DNA of 64,000 nucleotides from assembly GCA_028622995.1 (NCBI GenBank), contig JAJQJQ010000011.1:5332001-5396000 (forward strand). Reading direction: 5' to 3'. Made by a program: the position numbers and the translations under genes. The DNA comes from Panagrolaimus kolymaensis. Its lineage: Eukaryota > Nematoda > Chromadorea > Rhabditida > Panagrolaimidae. A model generated the notes under the pieces. That model searched no databases, was not told the DNA's origin, and saw only the letters and a program-made list of their open reading frames with translations. Shown one piece after another: positions 46,537 to 58,300 of the stretch (positions within the stretch are counted from its first letter, which is position 1; each line of letters starts with the position of its first letter).

Positions 46537-49275
46537 ATGTCTTCTTTCACAAAGCAAATGAGTACTTATATCATCAAAAGAGGTAATGTTATCTCACATC
46601 ATTTATCTCATCCTCTAATCTTGTTACTTTTTAGATGGCCGCAAAGAAACTTTACTGCTGGATAAAATCACCTCAAGAATTAGCAAGCTGTGTTATGGTC
46701 TCAATCAAGATCATGTGGATCCTGTAAGTTCATCTCATTTAAATCATTCATTTTTATTGTTTTTCATTTTCAGATTCAAGTCATGCTCAAAGTTGTTGGT
46801 GGTGTCTATAAAGGTGTTACAACTGTGGAACTTGATAATCTTGCTGCAGAAGTTGCTGCTTCCATGACCACCAAGCATCCTGATTATGCTCTTCTTGCTG
46901 CTCGTATCGCCGTCTCCAATCTTCATAAACAAACCAAAAAGGTTTTCAGCGAAGTTATGCAAGATTTGTATGATTGTCGTCATTCTGCAACTGGAAAACA
47001 CAAGCCAATGATCAGCAAAGAAATCCTCGACATCGTGATTACCAATGCTGAACGCCTCAATAGCGCCATAATTTATGATCGGGATTTTGCTTACACTTAT
47101 TTCGGCTTTAAAACTCTTGAACGCTCTTATCTTTTGAAGATGAACCAGCGAGTTGTTGAACGTCCACAACATATGTTAATGCGTGTTGCTGTTGGGATTC
47201 ACAAAGATGACATTGACTCTGCTATCCATGTAAGTTTTGTTTTATTTTATCTTCATTTTCTTATTACTTGCTTTTAGACTTACAACCTCATGTCCGACAA
47301 ATGGTTTACTCATGCTTCACCTACACTTTTCAATGCTGGTACAAACTTCCCTCAACTTTCATCCTGCTTCCTTTTGACAATAGAAGAAGATTCAATTGAA
47401 GGCATATTTGAAACCCTTAAAACTTGTGCTCGTATCTCAAAATCCGCTGGCGGAATTGGTCTTAATGTTCATAAAATTCGTGCTTTTGGTTCTGATATTG
47501 CTGGTACCAATGGAACTTCAAATGGTTTAATACCCATGCTTCGTGTTTACAATAATGCTGCTCGTTATGTTGATCAAGGTGGTAACAAGGTTTGTTTATC
47601 ATAATATTATCATTAATACAGTTTATTTTTTTAGCGTCCTGGTGCTTTTGCCATATATCTTGAACCATGGCATGCTGACGTTATGGAATTTATTGAACTC
47701 AAAAAGAATACAGGATGTGAAGAAGAAAGAGCTCGTGATCTTTTCTTTGCTCTTTGGATTCCTGATCTTTTCATGAAGCGAGTCAAAGTCGATGGAAAAT
47801 GGTCTCTTATGTGCCCTCATGAATGTCCTGGTCTTGACGATTGTTGGGGTGAAGAATTCGAAACTCTTTACACTAAATATGAAGCTGAAAAGCGCTACCG
47901 TAAACAAATCAATGCTCGTGAATTGTGGAAAGGTGAGTTTTTTTTATTGTCTTTTTAAGAACATAAAAACTAAACATCTAATTTTTCAGCAATCTTGGTA
48001 TCACAAATAGAAACTGGCACGCCTTATATGCTTTATAAGGATGCTTGCAACCGTAAAAGTAATCAACAGAATCTTGGAACAATCAAATGCAGTAATCTTT
48101 GCACCGAAATTGTTGAATATTCTTCACCCGATGAAGTCGCTGTTTGCAATCTTGCTTCACTTGCTCTTCCTCGTTATGTCACCGCTGAACGAGAATTTGA
48201 TTATTCAAAACTCCACGAAATTACCAAGGTTGTTACTGTTAATCTCAACAAAATCATTGATGTCACTTATTATCCTGTTCCTCAAGCTGAAAGATCAAAT
48301 AAACGTCATCGTCCTATTGGTATGGGCGTTCAAGGTCTTGCTGATGCTTTCCAACTTATGCGTTTACCTTTTGCTTCTGATCAAGCAAAAGAAGTCAATA
48401 AGCGCATTTTCGAAACAATCTATCATGCTGGTCTTGAAGCAAGTTGTGAATTAGCTGAAAAATATGGTCCTTATGAAACATATCAAGGTTCTCCAGTTTC
48501 CAAAGGCATTCTCCAACAAGATATGTGGAATGTTACTCCATCAAATCTCTGGGATTGGGATGCATTACGTCAAAAAATTGCTAAACATGGTGTTCGAAAT
48601 TCTCTTCTTGTTGCTCCAATGCCTACAGCTTCCACCGCTCAAATGCTTGGTAACAATGAAAGCGTTGAACCTTATACTTCCAATGTTTACAGTCGTCGTG
48701 TTCTCTCTGGTGACTTCCAAATAGTTAATCCTCATTTAATGAAAGATCTTGTTGATCGCGACCTTTGGAATGAAGACACTAAAAATTGGTTGATCTCTGA
48801 AGGTGGCTCTGTTCAACGCATTCCTGGAATACCTGATGATCTGAAAGAACTTTATAAAACTGTTTGGGAAATCTCTCAACGTGACATCATTGATATGGCT
48901 GCTGATCGTGCTGCTTATATTGATCAATCTCAATCACTCAATCTTCATATGGCTTCACCTGCTTATTCAAAATGTACTTCAATGCACTTTTATGCTTGGG
49001 AAAAGGTAATCTTTCAGCTTTGTTTATGCTTCATATTATTACCCTTGATTTTTTAGGGTCTTAAAACTGGTATGTATTATTTGAGATCTCGTCCAGCCGT
49101 TGATGCCGTTCAATTTACTGTTGATAAAAACGCATTAAAGCCAACATCAACATGTGAAAATCGTCCAGCTTCTGCTACTTTGATTGAAAAAGAAAATCCT
49201 CCGAAAGCTCTCAATACCAGCAGCCGTTACATCAACAATGAAGATGATGAAGGATGTCTCATGTGCAGCGGTTAA
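46537..49275 (+). CDS. rnr-1: Ribonucleoside-diphosphate reductase large subunit (R1)
   Basis: Seven exons (46537-46582, 46635-46723, 46774-47229, 47278-47589, 47635-47932, 47990-49005, 49057-49275) encode 811 residues, close to the usual 780-810 of eukaryotic class Ia R1. It reduces ribonucleoside diphosphates to deoxy forms with the R2 radical subunit, in the cytosol. An ATP-cone allosteric domain is at the N-terminus. Active-site elements are present: the redox cysteine in [10 protein letters not shown], the SNLCTEIV block with Asn, thiyl Cys and Glu, and the second redox Cys in [13 protein letters not shown]. The radical-transfer region [10 protein letters not shown] and the tail CLMCSG, with its redox Cys pair, are intact. 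The splice frame is continuous. Codon use is more biased than in neighbouring genes, consistent with high S-phase expression. AATAAA at 49461-49466 is the likely polyadenylation signal. Confidence 0.97.
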
Positions 49276-50001
49276 TTTCTTGAATTCTTGTTTGTTTGTG
49301 TTCGTGTATCAAAAGTCTTGATCTTATCTCTCAGGATCTCTGAGATTTTTCTCTTATTCTCTATTTTGCTCACTTACTGTTTTTTCTTTTACATTGTTCT
49401 TGTTTATTTTGTTATTTTGCAATTTCTTTTTTATGTTTTTTCATTGGGTTGATTATTTGAAATAAACGGTTTTTACTTTGATATTGAACATAACTAAGCA
49501 AGCGACCTTATGTTTGCCACATTGATGGAAACATGATGAGAGTAAAAGTTAATGGGTAATCTTTTGCTTACTGAAAGCATACAATATGATACTAAACATG
49601 ATAATTTACTTTTGCAAGTTTCTTACAAGTTTTTATGTCAAAAACATTCAAAGTTGCACTAACTTTCAAAGCTTTGGTGTAATTTTATTTCAAAGGTTTG
49701 GATGCATTTTTTGGCATTAGGCGACATAGCAAAGAGACAACAATTTGGCTGATTGCCAACTGTACTTTGTTTCCATCTGCTTCATATTACAATTTTTATA
49801 CACGTTTTTATCCAAAAAATATTACTAAAACCTTATCCATCTTTTATTTAGCCTCTAACCCATCTTTTAAAACTAATATACCATTCTAAATCCATGGAAA
49901 CTTTCCCGTGCATGGTCTTTGGTCATTATTGATTGATTTTTTAACAGATTTTAATGATTTCGTATTTTTGCGTATTAATTTGTGTGTTTTTTTTATAGAG
50001 A
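49276..50001. other. Intergenic, no gene seen
   Basis: Contains the rnr-1 3' UTR (pyrimidine-rich) and the upstream region of the zinc-finger gene. A 63-codon open frame at 49698-49889 has no splice partners or recognisable motif and is not annotated. Confidence 0.4.
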
Positions 50002-51314
50002 ATGATGGAAGTTTTTGCTCCTGTTGAAGTTTCTTTACCATCACTTCAACACAAACATTCTGTTGTAATCTATGATTCCAAGAGATTTCCTGGTCGATCA
50101 TCTGAATGGTTCTTTCATAAAGAAAATCGTGTTTCTGGTTGTCAAGTTTATCGATGTGTTCGATGTAAATCCGTGAATGAAAAATCTAAACGCTCTGGTG
50201 CTGGAAGTATTGGTGTTCCTGCAAGAATTTACATACAAAATGAACATTTTATGAATGATCCAGATTTTCCTTATGGTGAACATATTTGCTCATTTGAAAC
50301 GAATCCTGAATGTGAAACTAGTAGCGTTTATGCAAAACGTGCTATTTTAGAAGCTAATATGGATATGAGAACTAATCCGGAGCGTCCAATGGCAAAGTAT
50401 GTAAAAATGTTAACATTTTTTGAAGAAGACAATGGGAAATATGGTATGTTTTAAGGCTTTATCACCTGATTTCATCGACATAAATTTCAGGTCATTTGGA
50501 TGCTGAAACAAGGCGACGAGCTCAAACCATTTTAAATCAAGTTGGAAACGGATTTAATGCAAGGAAGCGTGGATTAATGCTAAATTATCAACTTGGAAGA
50601 AAGAAGTTAGCTAAAGATTTGCAAACAAGTGAAATGTCAGAAGAAATACAAAATCCTGAATCAATTCCTTCAACAGCCATGGTTAAGCCTGAGCTATTTC
50701 AAGACGATGATATGGTTGATGTTGAAAGAACAGATGATACCGAAAATAAAGATGGTGTTTCATCTCAAAAACTTGATAAACCTGTGGAATTATTGGCATG
50801 TGGAGGAGATGATTGTGAAAAGGTTTTCAAATCAGTTGCAAGCAGAACGAGACATCGAACGAAAGTTCATCCTGAATTATTTTTTATTGATACTGAAGAA
50901 GATCTTTATGTTTTTAAGTGAGTTTTAATCTTCCTCTCTCTTTCGCTTCTAATAATAGCTTTTAGGAAAACTCTCGAATCTCAAGATGAATTATCTTCAT
51001 CTTCCATACTAAATGATGATGTACCTAAACTACCTTTTGCTGTTCGGTGGCAGCAACAACAACATCCAGATGCTGAACATGATTTTGAAAATAATGAATA
51101 TGATAATCCAACAACTGAAGATCAAACAGCAGCATTTCAACAACATGTCAATGAGCTCTTGAATTCGTTTCAGAATCTCGCCTATTACCTTCCAGCAGAT
51201 GGCCATATTCATTCACAATTTACTGCTGATTTAGAAGCCGTTCTTGCGAAATATGCTCCTCTTCAAGAAACTTCTATTTCAATTGAAGAAGAACAAGTCG
51301 TCGTTGAAGAATAA
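50002..51314 (+). CDS. Putative zinc-finger protein (FLYWCH-like region plus one C2H2 finger)
   Basis: Three exons (50002-50443, 50491-50917, 50966-51314) encode 405 residues. Residues about 30-100 contain W-F, YRCVRCKSV, ARIYIQNEH and GEHICS, the order of Cys and His ligands seen in FLYWCH-type fingers of DNA-binding or transposase-derived proteins; this is a weak family call. A more standard C2H2 finger follows in exon 2 (C-x4-C, then SRTRH-x4-H within TRHRTKVH). The C-terminal exon is acidic and Gln-rich (RWQQQQHPD, SISIEEEQVVVEE), resembling an activation domain. The protein is probably nuclear. The ATG follows TTTTATAG (ending 49998) by three bases, so trans-splicing at the start is likely. 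Confidence 0.7.
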
Positions 51315-51917
51315 TATCCTATTAATGTTCTCTTTTTTTATTTTTGTTTTCCCTTTAACGGGTTGTTTCATCACTTTTCTATTGTTATCATTTGTTTATT
51401 TTTTTGTGACGTGTATAAATATAAAATAATATTGGCTTTTATCGTGTTTCAATACCATATCCACTTTAATATAATTTTGAGCATTGAACTTATGTGTTTA
51501 ATTTATTTACAGCTTACTGCGTAACATATAAAACCAAAGTAGTCATTTGTAATTTATTACCCATTTCAACATTAATTTATGGTTTAGTATTTTATTGCAC
51601 ATTTTTTAGAATAAAATATCTGACTATCGTTTTATTGCTTTTTATTACATAGGTTAGTTAGTTAGCGGTGGTATAAAAAAGATTAGAAAACGTTCAAGGT
51701 GGTTAAAAAAGTACACATAAGAAACGAATTTTATAATAATAATATTTCCATGTTTATTAGATTTCTACGTATTCATTTTCTTTAAAATCTTTGTTATTCA
51801 CCTGCGCAGTTTTTCAAACACCAAAATAGAAAACGAAGCTTTTTTATTATGGGAGTTTTAGAAATCAAATAAACTCAAAAAAAACTAAACTCAATTTTAA
51901 AATACAAATTTAAAAAA
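51315..51917. other. Intergenic, no gene seen
   Basis: AT-rich spacer between the zinc-finger gene and the second Sre-like receptor, with no distinct motif. Confidence 0.4.
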
Positions 51918-53548
51918 ATGCTGGACTCGGTTGAATCTTCATTGATTTATTTCACGGGAATTTTTGATATTATTAATATTTTTTTAAGTATTGCATCGTT
52001 TTATTTTATTAATAAAAGAATATTTCCTCATTTTAATATTAAATGTTTAATGTTGCTTTTATTTTTTGGGATCCTTCTTCAACATATTGGACAATTAATT
52101 TTTATGATAACCGTTTGGAAAACAGAAAAAATTGTTTTGGTTAATACTATCAATATTGATACAATTGGAAGAATTTTAACTTTTTTTGGAGTATTTTCTA
52201 ATCGAATTATTTTATTTTTGATTGGTGTGGAGCGTACTGTAGCCACAATCCAATTGGATTCATATGAGAAGCGACAAGCTACAGGATTTTCAGTGGTATT
52301 AGTTTCAATTTGGGTAAGATTTTGATTGGGTTATGGTAGTCGTCGCATATTTTTCAAAAAAGGTTAAACCGAAAGTTTGAGAAATGGAAAAACTTTTTAT
52401 TGATAGTTCCATAAATACAATATTCGTTTTAGTTACTCACTCCACCATTTTAATTTCCTTCCTTTTCAGCTTCTTGGAACCATCACACTTGATTATGTTT
52501 ATTTTTTAACCAAACATATTTCTCTTGCTTACATAACCATTGTTTTAACGATTGATATTACCGCTATTTTGGTAAAACAAAAAATTCCTTTCTTTTACAA
52601 ACAAATAACAAAATTTTTAGACTTCAATTTCCATTCAATTATGGAATCAACATTTAAATAAGAAACGACAAAATTTAAATTTATCTTTAACTCAAAGATA
52701 TCAAGTAAGCTTTTCGAATTTTTAGCTACCAAAGTTTTCAAATCTTTTTTTGCATATTTAAATTTGGGAAGTAAATTTTCCATTTTAAAAAGTCATTACC
52801 GATTCACGCGTGGTGGTATCTTTGACCTTTTTACACTTCGAGATATAACATCTGGAATAAATTCTGTTTATTACATCAGATGAAAAAGAAAGACACCCAC
52901 CCACAGACTTGTGTAAATAAAAAAAAGTGATGACCTTTTTTAAATAAAATGAGTAATAACAAACGAACAAAGACTTTCCATAACTACAGTAATTTGTTTG
53001 AAAAAATACGAAATCGAAGAGTTTTTAAATTTATTAACAACTAGCTCTGTTCCATGAAAAATTGGTGATACAAATCTAAAATTAATCGTACCTTTTGGAT
53101 TCATCCAATTCATGTTTTAAGAAAAATTTATTTTCTTTTTTTAGCTCGCTGAAAATCTTCGACTTTTAAAAGTTCAATTTCCTCTTGTATTTACCGTACA
53201 TTTACTCAGCATTTTATCCGCCACATTTATGCTATGTATGAATATTAATTTTGCTATTGCTCAATATCATAGTTTATTGTTTCATGCAGTAAGATTTAGT
53301 ACTTGCTTTAAAATATGAGTAAATAGTTTTAGATAAACGCAATATTTTCAACGCTTTACATCCTTATTACTGTAATAATTTTTAAAAGAATTTTTACTCC
53401 TTTCCTTTTACAAAAACGATTTTGGTGGTGTTGCTTTCGACGACCAAAAGAAAATAACAATATTCATCGAATCAGAGATCAATACACTACCACGACCATC
53501 GACATTAAAAATAAACATTTTCAAATGCTTAATAATGCTTGGAATTAA
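51918..53548 (+). CDS. Sre-like seven-transmembrane chemoreceptor, second copy
   Basis: Five exons (51918-52313, 52470-52571, 52621-52704, 53145-53288, 53333-53548) encode 313 residues, one residue different from the related gene at 5299-6462. The Sre hallmark GVERTVATIQLDSYEKR follows TM3; SLTQRYQ precedes TM6 and is followed, after a phase-0 intron, by LAENLRLLK; the tail ends HFQMLNNAWN, the family F-x2-L-x3-W ending. Intron 3 (440 bp) is unusually long for this window. The protein should be a G-protein-coupled chemosensory receptor in neurons; ligand unknown. Sequence divergence from the other copy is high, so the pair is an old duplication or a sample of a larger family. Confidence 0.86.
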
Positions 53549-54084
53549 TAAAGTTGTATAAAAATCATATATTACCAACACAAAATATTGAGGAAAACAA
53601 ACATTAAATGATTAAAGCCATTTGATCCCATTCGTAGAAGATAAGGTTACTTTCCTCCATTTTTTTATTTGTTGATCAAAGAGTTTTGCAAAATTACTAA
53701 GTTATAAGCCATGCTTTTTCTTTAATTGTGAAAGGTTAAGGAGCATCATTATTTTAAATATTTTCAATTGTTGTAATCATGAATTTTACTTCCGCCTGAA
53801 AAGGTGTTTGGTTTGTTGATAAATGAAGCTTCAATGAGGAATAAATGTTTGACCGGTTATCAAAAATCTTTGAAGCAATTCAAACTATTTTGGCTTAATG
53901 TTACATATACGACCCTTACTCGCTGAATCAGGCATTCATTGCTTGATTCAAATTTAGGAAAGAAAATTTGTTTGATTCTTTTAACAAAAAAATCGTGTTA
54001 GCTTTTCCGTTACTAATTTTTTCATTTTCAATCTCTTATCCTTCAAAATCATTTTCTTCGTTTTAGAATCAAATCAACATCATC
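53549..54084. other. Intergenic, no gene seen
   Basis: AT-rich spacer. A TTTTAG at 54061-54066, 18 bp before the next ATG, is a likely trans-splice acceptor for the WW-domain gene. Confidence 0.4.
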
Positions 54085-55337
54085 ATGTTTAACTATGAGA
54101 ATGACGATGAAGTAGCTGCCTCAAATCCTTATGCTAGCTTGGATGCAAGTTCGTCTACGCTGGCTAATCCGCAAAAAAATATTCATCAAATCGCGGATAT
54201 AAAGCGTCCTGTTGCTAGTCGTCACCTTGCTTGTATGTATTTTATGTTTAATTTTAGATTTTTAATAATAAAATTCTTTCAGGTACTTCATGGCATCTTG
54301 TTTGGACTGGAGATGATAAAATGTTCTATCATAATTCAAAAACCAAAAGTTCGAAATGGCAACGTCCTCCAGAACTTTATGGTCATCCTGATGTCGACTA
54401 TTTGATTAACCTTGGACCACCAGGCAAAGTCATAATTACATATGTTTATGATGAGAATAAAACTCCAATAAATGATGGATCTCCAGTTAATGAAGTTCCT
54501 AAAACAGATGAAGATGATACAAATGGTGAAAACATCAACACTCAACCTGAAAAAACTGAATGTTCTCAACTATCTCTTGTGCCTTACAATCATTCTGATG
54601 TCAACCTTTCGATTAACAAAGGACTATCTCCTGGTAAGCTATTCTATTTTGTTTTTGTTACTGTTCATTTTTATTAATATGTTTATGTGTAGTTACATGA
54701 TGGTTAACTTTTAGGAAATGAAAATAATACTTCACATACTAATGAAACCTCACTTTTTGATGTCTTCAAAAAGCAACGAAGCCCATCTCCTTATCAGAAG
54801 AAATCTTGTGAATATAATGATCGATATGTTAGAGATTCGCAAAAATCTCCTCACCCTGCTCTCAGCTCCTGGTCTCAGCATAATCGACTACGCAGTGCAC
54901 CATATGATCCATATGTTAAAGACTTCAAAAAATCTCCTTTTCATCTTCGCAGCTCCTCGTATCATCCTAATCGACGCCGCTCTCCTGATCGATATGTTAA
55001 AAGCTTCAAAAATTCTCCTCTTGATCATCGCAGCTCGTCCTATCATAATAATCGACGCCGCTCTCCTGCATCTGATCGATATGTTAAGGACTCCAGAAAA
55101 TCTCCTATTCATCTTCACAGCTCCTCGTATCATCGACGCCGCTCTCCTGATCGATATGTTAAAGATTCCAGGAAATCTCCTCTTCATCGTCGGAGCTCCT
55201 CATACCATCATAATCGACGCTGCTCTTCATCATATGACCGACATGTAAAAGACTCCAGAAATTCTCCTCTTCGTCCTCGCAGCTCCTGGTCACAACATAA
55301 TCGACGCGGCTCTCCATCATATGATAATGATGATTAA
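54085..55337 (+). CDS. WW-domain protein with Arg/Ser-rich repeat tail
   Basis: Three exons (54085-54232, 54283-54633, 54715-55337) encode 373 residues. One WW domain lies at about residues 52-81: the first Trp in SWHLVWTGDDKMFYHN, the second in SSKWQRPPEL, which is the Prp40/TCERG1/FNBP4 style of WW domain that binds proline-rich splicing and transcription factors. A central acidic linker (about 110-165) leads to a tail of six imperfect repeats of 25-31 residues rich in Arg, Ser, Tyr and SP dipeptides (DRYVKDSRKSP, RSSSYH, NRRRSP). The composition is like SR proteins, so a nuclear role in pre-mRNA splicing or 3' processing is a reasonable inference. No orthologue is recognised. AATAAA at 55425-55430 probably marks the 3' end. 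Confidence 0.8.
54816..55325 (+). repeat. Coding tandem repeat, six units of 75-93 bp
   Basis: Within the last exon of the WW gene, the block GATCGATATGTTAA (or close variants), followed by AATCTCCT and CGCAGCTCCTCGTATCA, recurs six times. Units differ by codon-sized insertions and deletions that keep the frame, showing that the repeat has expanded under coding constraint. Confidence 0.8.
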
Positions 55338-58300
55338 CCTTCATTTGAATAAGTCATCGATAATTTTGCAATTGTTTTTTGTTTCATGTATGAATTTTTG
55401 ATTATATTAAAGTTTTTTTGTTGTAATAAAATTTTAAAAAAGAAACATGTATTAATAAATATTATTTATGATCTTTTTCCAATTTCAATTTACTCGACTT
55501 TGATTGAACGAAGATGGTTTCAAGTAAAAAAACCCTTTGAATCAGTTTTTTGATTACCTTTTTGTTAGCATAACATTTTACGGAAGAAGAAAAATCTTAA
55601 CTTGATCGTTTATTGTTATTAGTGTGTGAACTTTTTATTTTACCGATTATTCAAATCAATTAACTAAAGCCTAATTCTCTTGCTGTTATTATCATCAACC
55701 AGAGCAGAAATACTTGGAAATCAATTTGTAGCGCATTTTTGGCTTTGATTTTCTTTTACTTTGAAACTCAAACATATCGAATAACAAAAAAAGAAGAATC
55801 TTTGAATAAAAATAGCAACAACAAACAAATTGTTTTTAAATTTTCTAATGATTAATTGAAAAATGAATTCGTTGTTTCAAGGATAAAATGTGAGTGCAAT
55901 CATAAAAACAGCATGAAATGGAACAACATCAAACAAAAACTGATCAGAGCGGCGGCTTATAACAAATAAAAAAGAATCGAAAAACGTTCCTGATTGAAGT
56001 CGTTAGTCTAAAATTTTTAAAAGTAATTAAAGTGCACCTTCATCATCTTTTTTTTTCACGGACATCGTTGAACGCTTCTTTCATTCATTCGTTCAAAAAA
56101 TTAATTTAAAAAAATGTTGCATTATTTCTTTTGATTTTCATTATTTTTGATTGAAACAATCTTGTTTTCTTCCATCTTCTTTCTTATGTTGTTGCCATTA
56201 AAATTAAACAACATCTTTAAATTACTTTTATTTAAAAATGTCCAGTTTTTTTTGACGTTTCTACAATGAAACATAAAAAATGAAATAAAGAAAAAGAATG
56301 CGGCAATCCTTTTTGTGCAAAATTTATTTTAATGCGCAAAAAAAGTTTCCTTTCGGCAAAAAATTTAATTCTTACAAGATTTATTATTTGCAAAAAATTC
56401 TATGAATGTAACATCGAAATGCTTGCTTCTTGCTTGTTGGTGAAAATTTTTTTTAATGTTTCGGTATCAATGTTTTTTGAAATGAAAAAGAAACAACAGT
56501 TGTTGTTGTTACATTTTAACATCAAAATCGTTTTGGTTTATTATTTGGTTGGCAATTTGATTTGCCACACCACCAATTGAGAATGGTCAGAAAGGAACAG
56601 ATGAAAAAGAAGCAGCATAAAGAAAATTGTAATGTGTGCTTGTTGACCGCTTATTTTTACTTTCTTTCGAGTTTCAAAAATTTTCAATAAGATTGTAAAG
56701 AAAGAATACTGTAGCTCGAGAGCATCATGAAGGGACAATAACAAAATTAACTTATAAAAACTTGACTAAAATAAACTTTCGTGATTTGGATTATTAGTGA
56801 AGTTTACAAAAAGTAAACTTCGTTTAACTAAACTTGCAAAGTTTATTTTTATTGTTTCATTTTTCTAAAGCAAGTAACACTTTCATTTAATTTTTTTATT
56901 ACCTAAATAAATCACGCTAATCACATGCGTGTGCATGCATGAAACTCGAACATTGCGCTGCTGATAAAAAATTTTTTGTCGGATTCACTTTCTTTATAGA
57001 TTTTTAAATTTATTACCGTTTTTTTTCTAACATTAAATGTTTCATTCTTTTCCTTTTTTGTTTTTGTAATTAGTTTTAAACGAACGTTTTTTATATACGA
57101 AAATAAAAGAATCGTACATATATCACTTTGACAGTTAAAATAAAATGCCTGCCAATCACGGGTTGGAAGGAAGAATCATCAACTCATTAACTTTGATGTA
57201 AAAAAAATAAATGTAAAAATAAGCGAAAGGTAAATCAAAGGAACCTAAGCCGTCTAAACAACCGTTTTTGTCCTTGAAAATTTTGCAACATTTTTTTGTT
57301 TTATTGCTTTTAACAGATACATTTGATGTTCAATTTGATGACAGACAGATTCGAACTGCGTTCTTCCAAATAAAGCGACGGGAGTTCAAAAATGGATTTC
57401 GATGAGAAGTACCAACATAACTTGAATCCGAATTTCTATGATACCATAATCTTTGAATTAAGTTGACAAAAAACTTTTTGTTCCTGAATAATTTCTCTTT
57501 TTTTACAAAAGCTAGTAAGCGTACGATTCCCAAAGCTTGTTGTTATTGGCGCCTATGATTTTTCGAGTTACAGTCATTCATTTTTTTCTTTCTTCTTTGA
57601 AGTATAACTTTTTTTGCTTTGTCTTCTTCTTCTTTCCAAAGTCCTCGAGAACCAAACCCAAAAAAACTTCTGCGGTGTTTTATGTTTTTATATTTTTTAT
57701 TGTGTTGATTTTTATTAAAGGCAGAAACCTCAAATAAAAAAAGTTCAAAAAAGAATGCGAGTTATTTTTATAGTCCATCCCCATCATCATCGTCGTCGTC
57801 GACCAAGGCGCCGGGTTGATTGCCGAAAATATAAAATAAAAACTCTCTTTCGGCAATTTGCGGTCATCTTTTAAAAGGTATATTTTTTTTATGTTGTTTT
57901 TTATTTTTCTTTATCTTGAGAGAAAAATTATAATAAATTTTTCTTGAATAATAAAAAAAGAAAATAATCTAAACAATTTTCTTTTCTTTTTTTCTTTTAT
58001 CTGTGCCTTTCTTTATTTTATTTTTTGTGTGTGGCAGATGGGTGTCAGTAAAAAAAGATTCGCGTTTAGTTTCTTTTTGGTATGTATGCATGAGTTCCTT
58101 TTTCTCCTCCTCATATATTTTTTTTGATCTTAATTCAAAACTTTCCCACGGTCTTTTTTTCCTTCTTATTTTTTCTTGTCTATGATTTGACCGTATGAAA
58201 AACTAAAGATGAAGAAGGAAAAAGCAAAAAAATAAGTGCATGCATGCTTGCTCGCTTTCGCCCTCATCTTTTCGACTCATCTTTTTCTCCAATGCGTCAT

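Noticed and set aside
49698..49889. 63-codon frame between rnr-1 and the zinc-finger gene
   Set aside because: No splice signals, no homology seen and typical intergenic composition.
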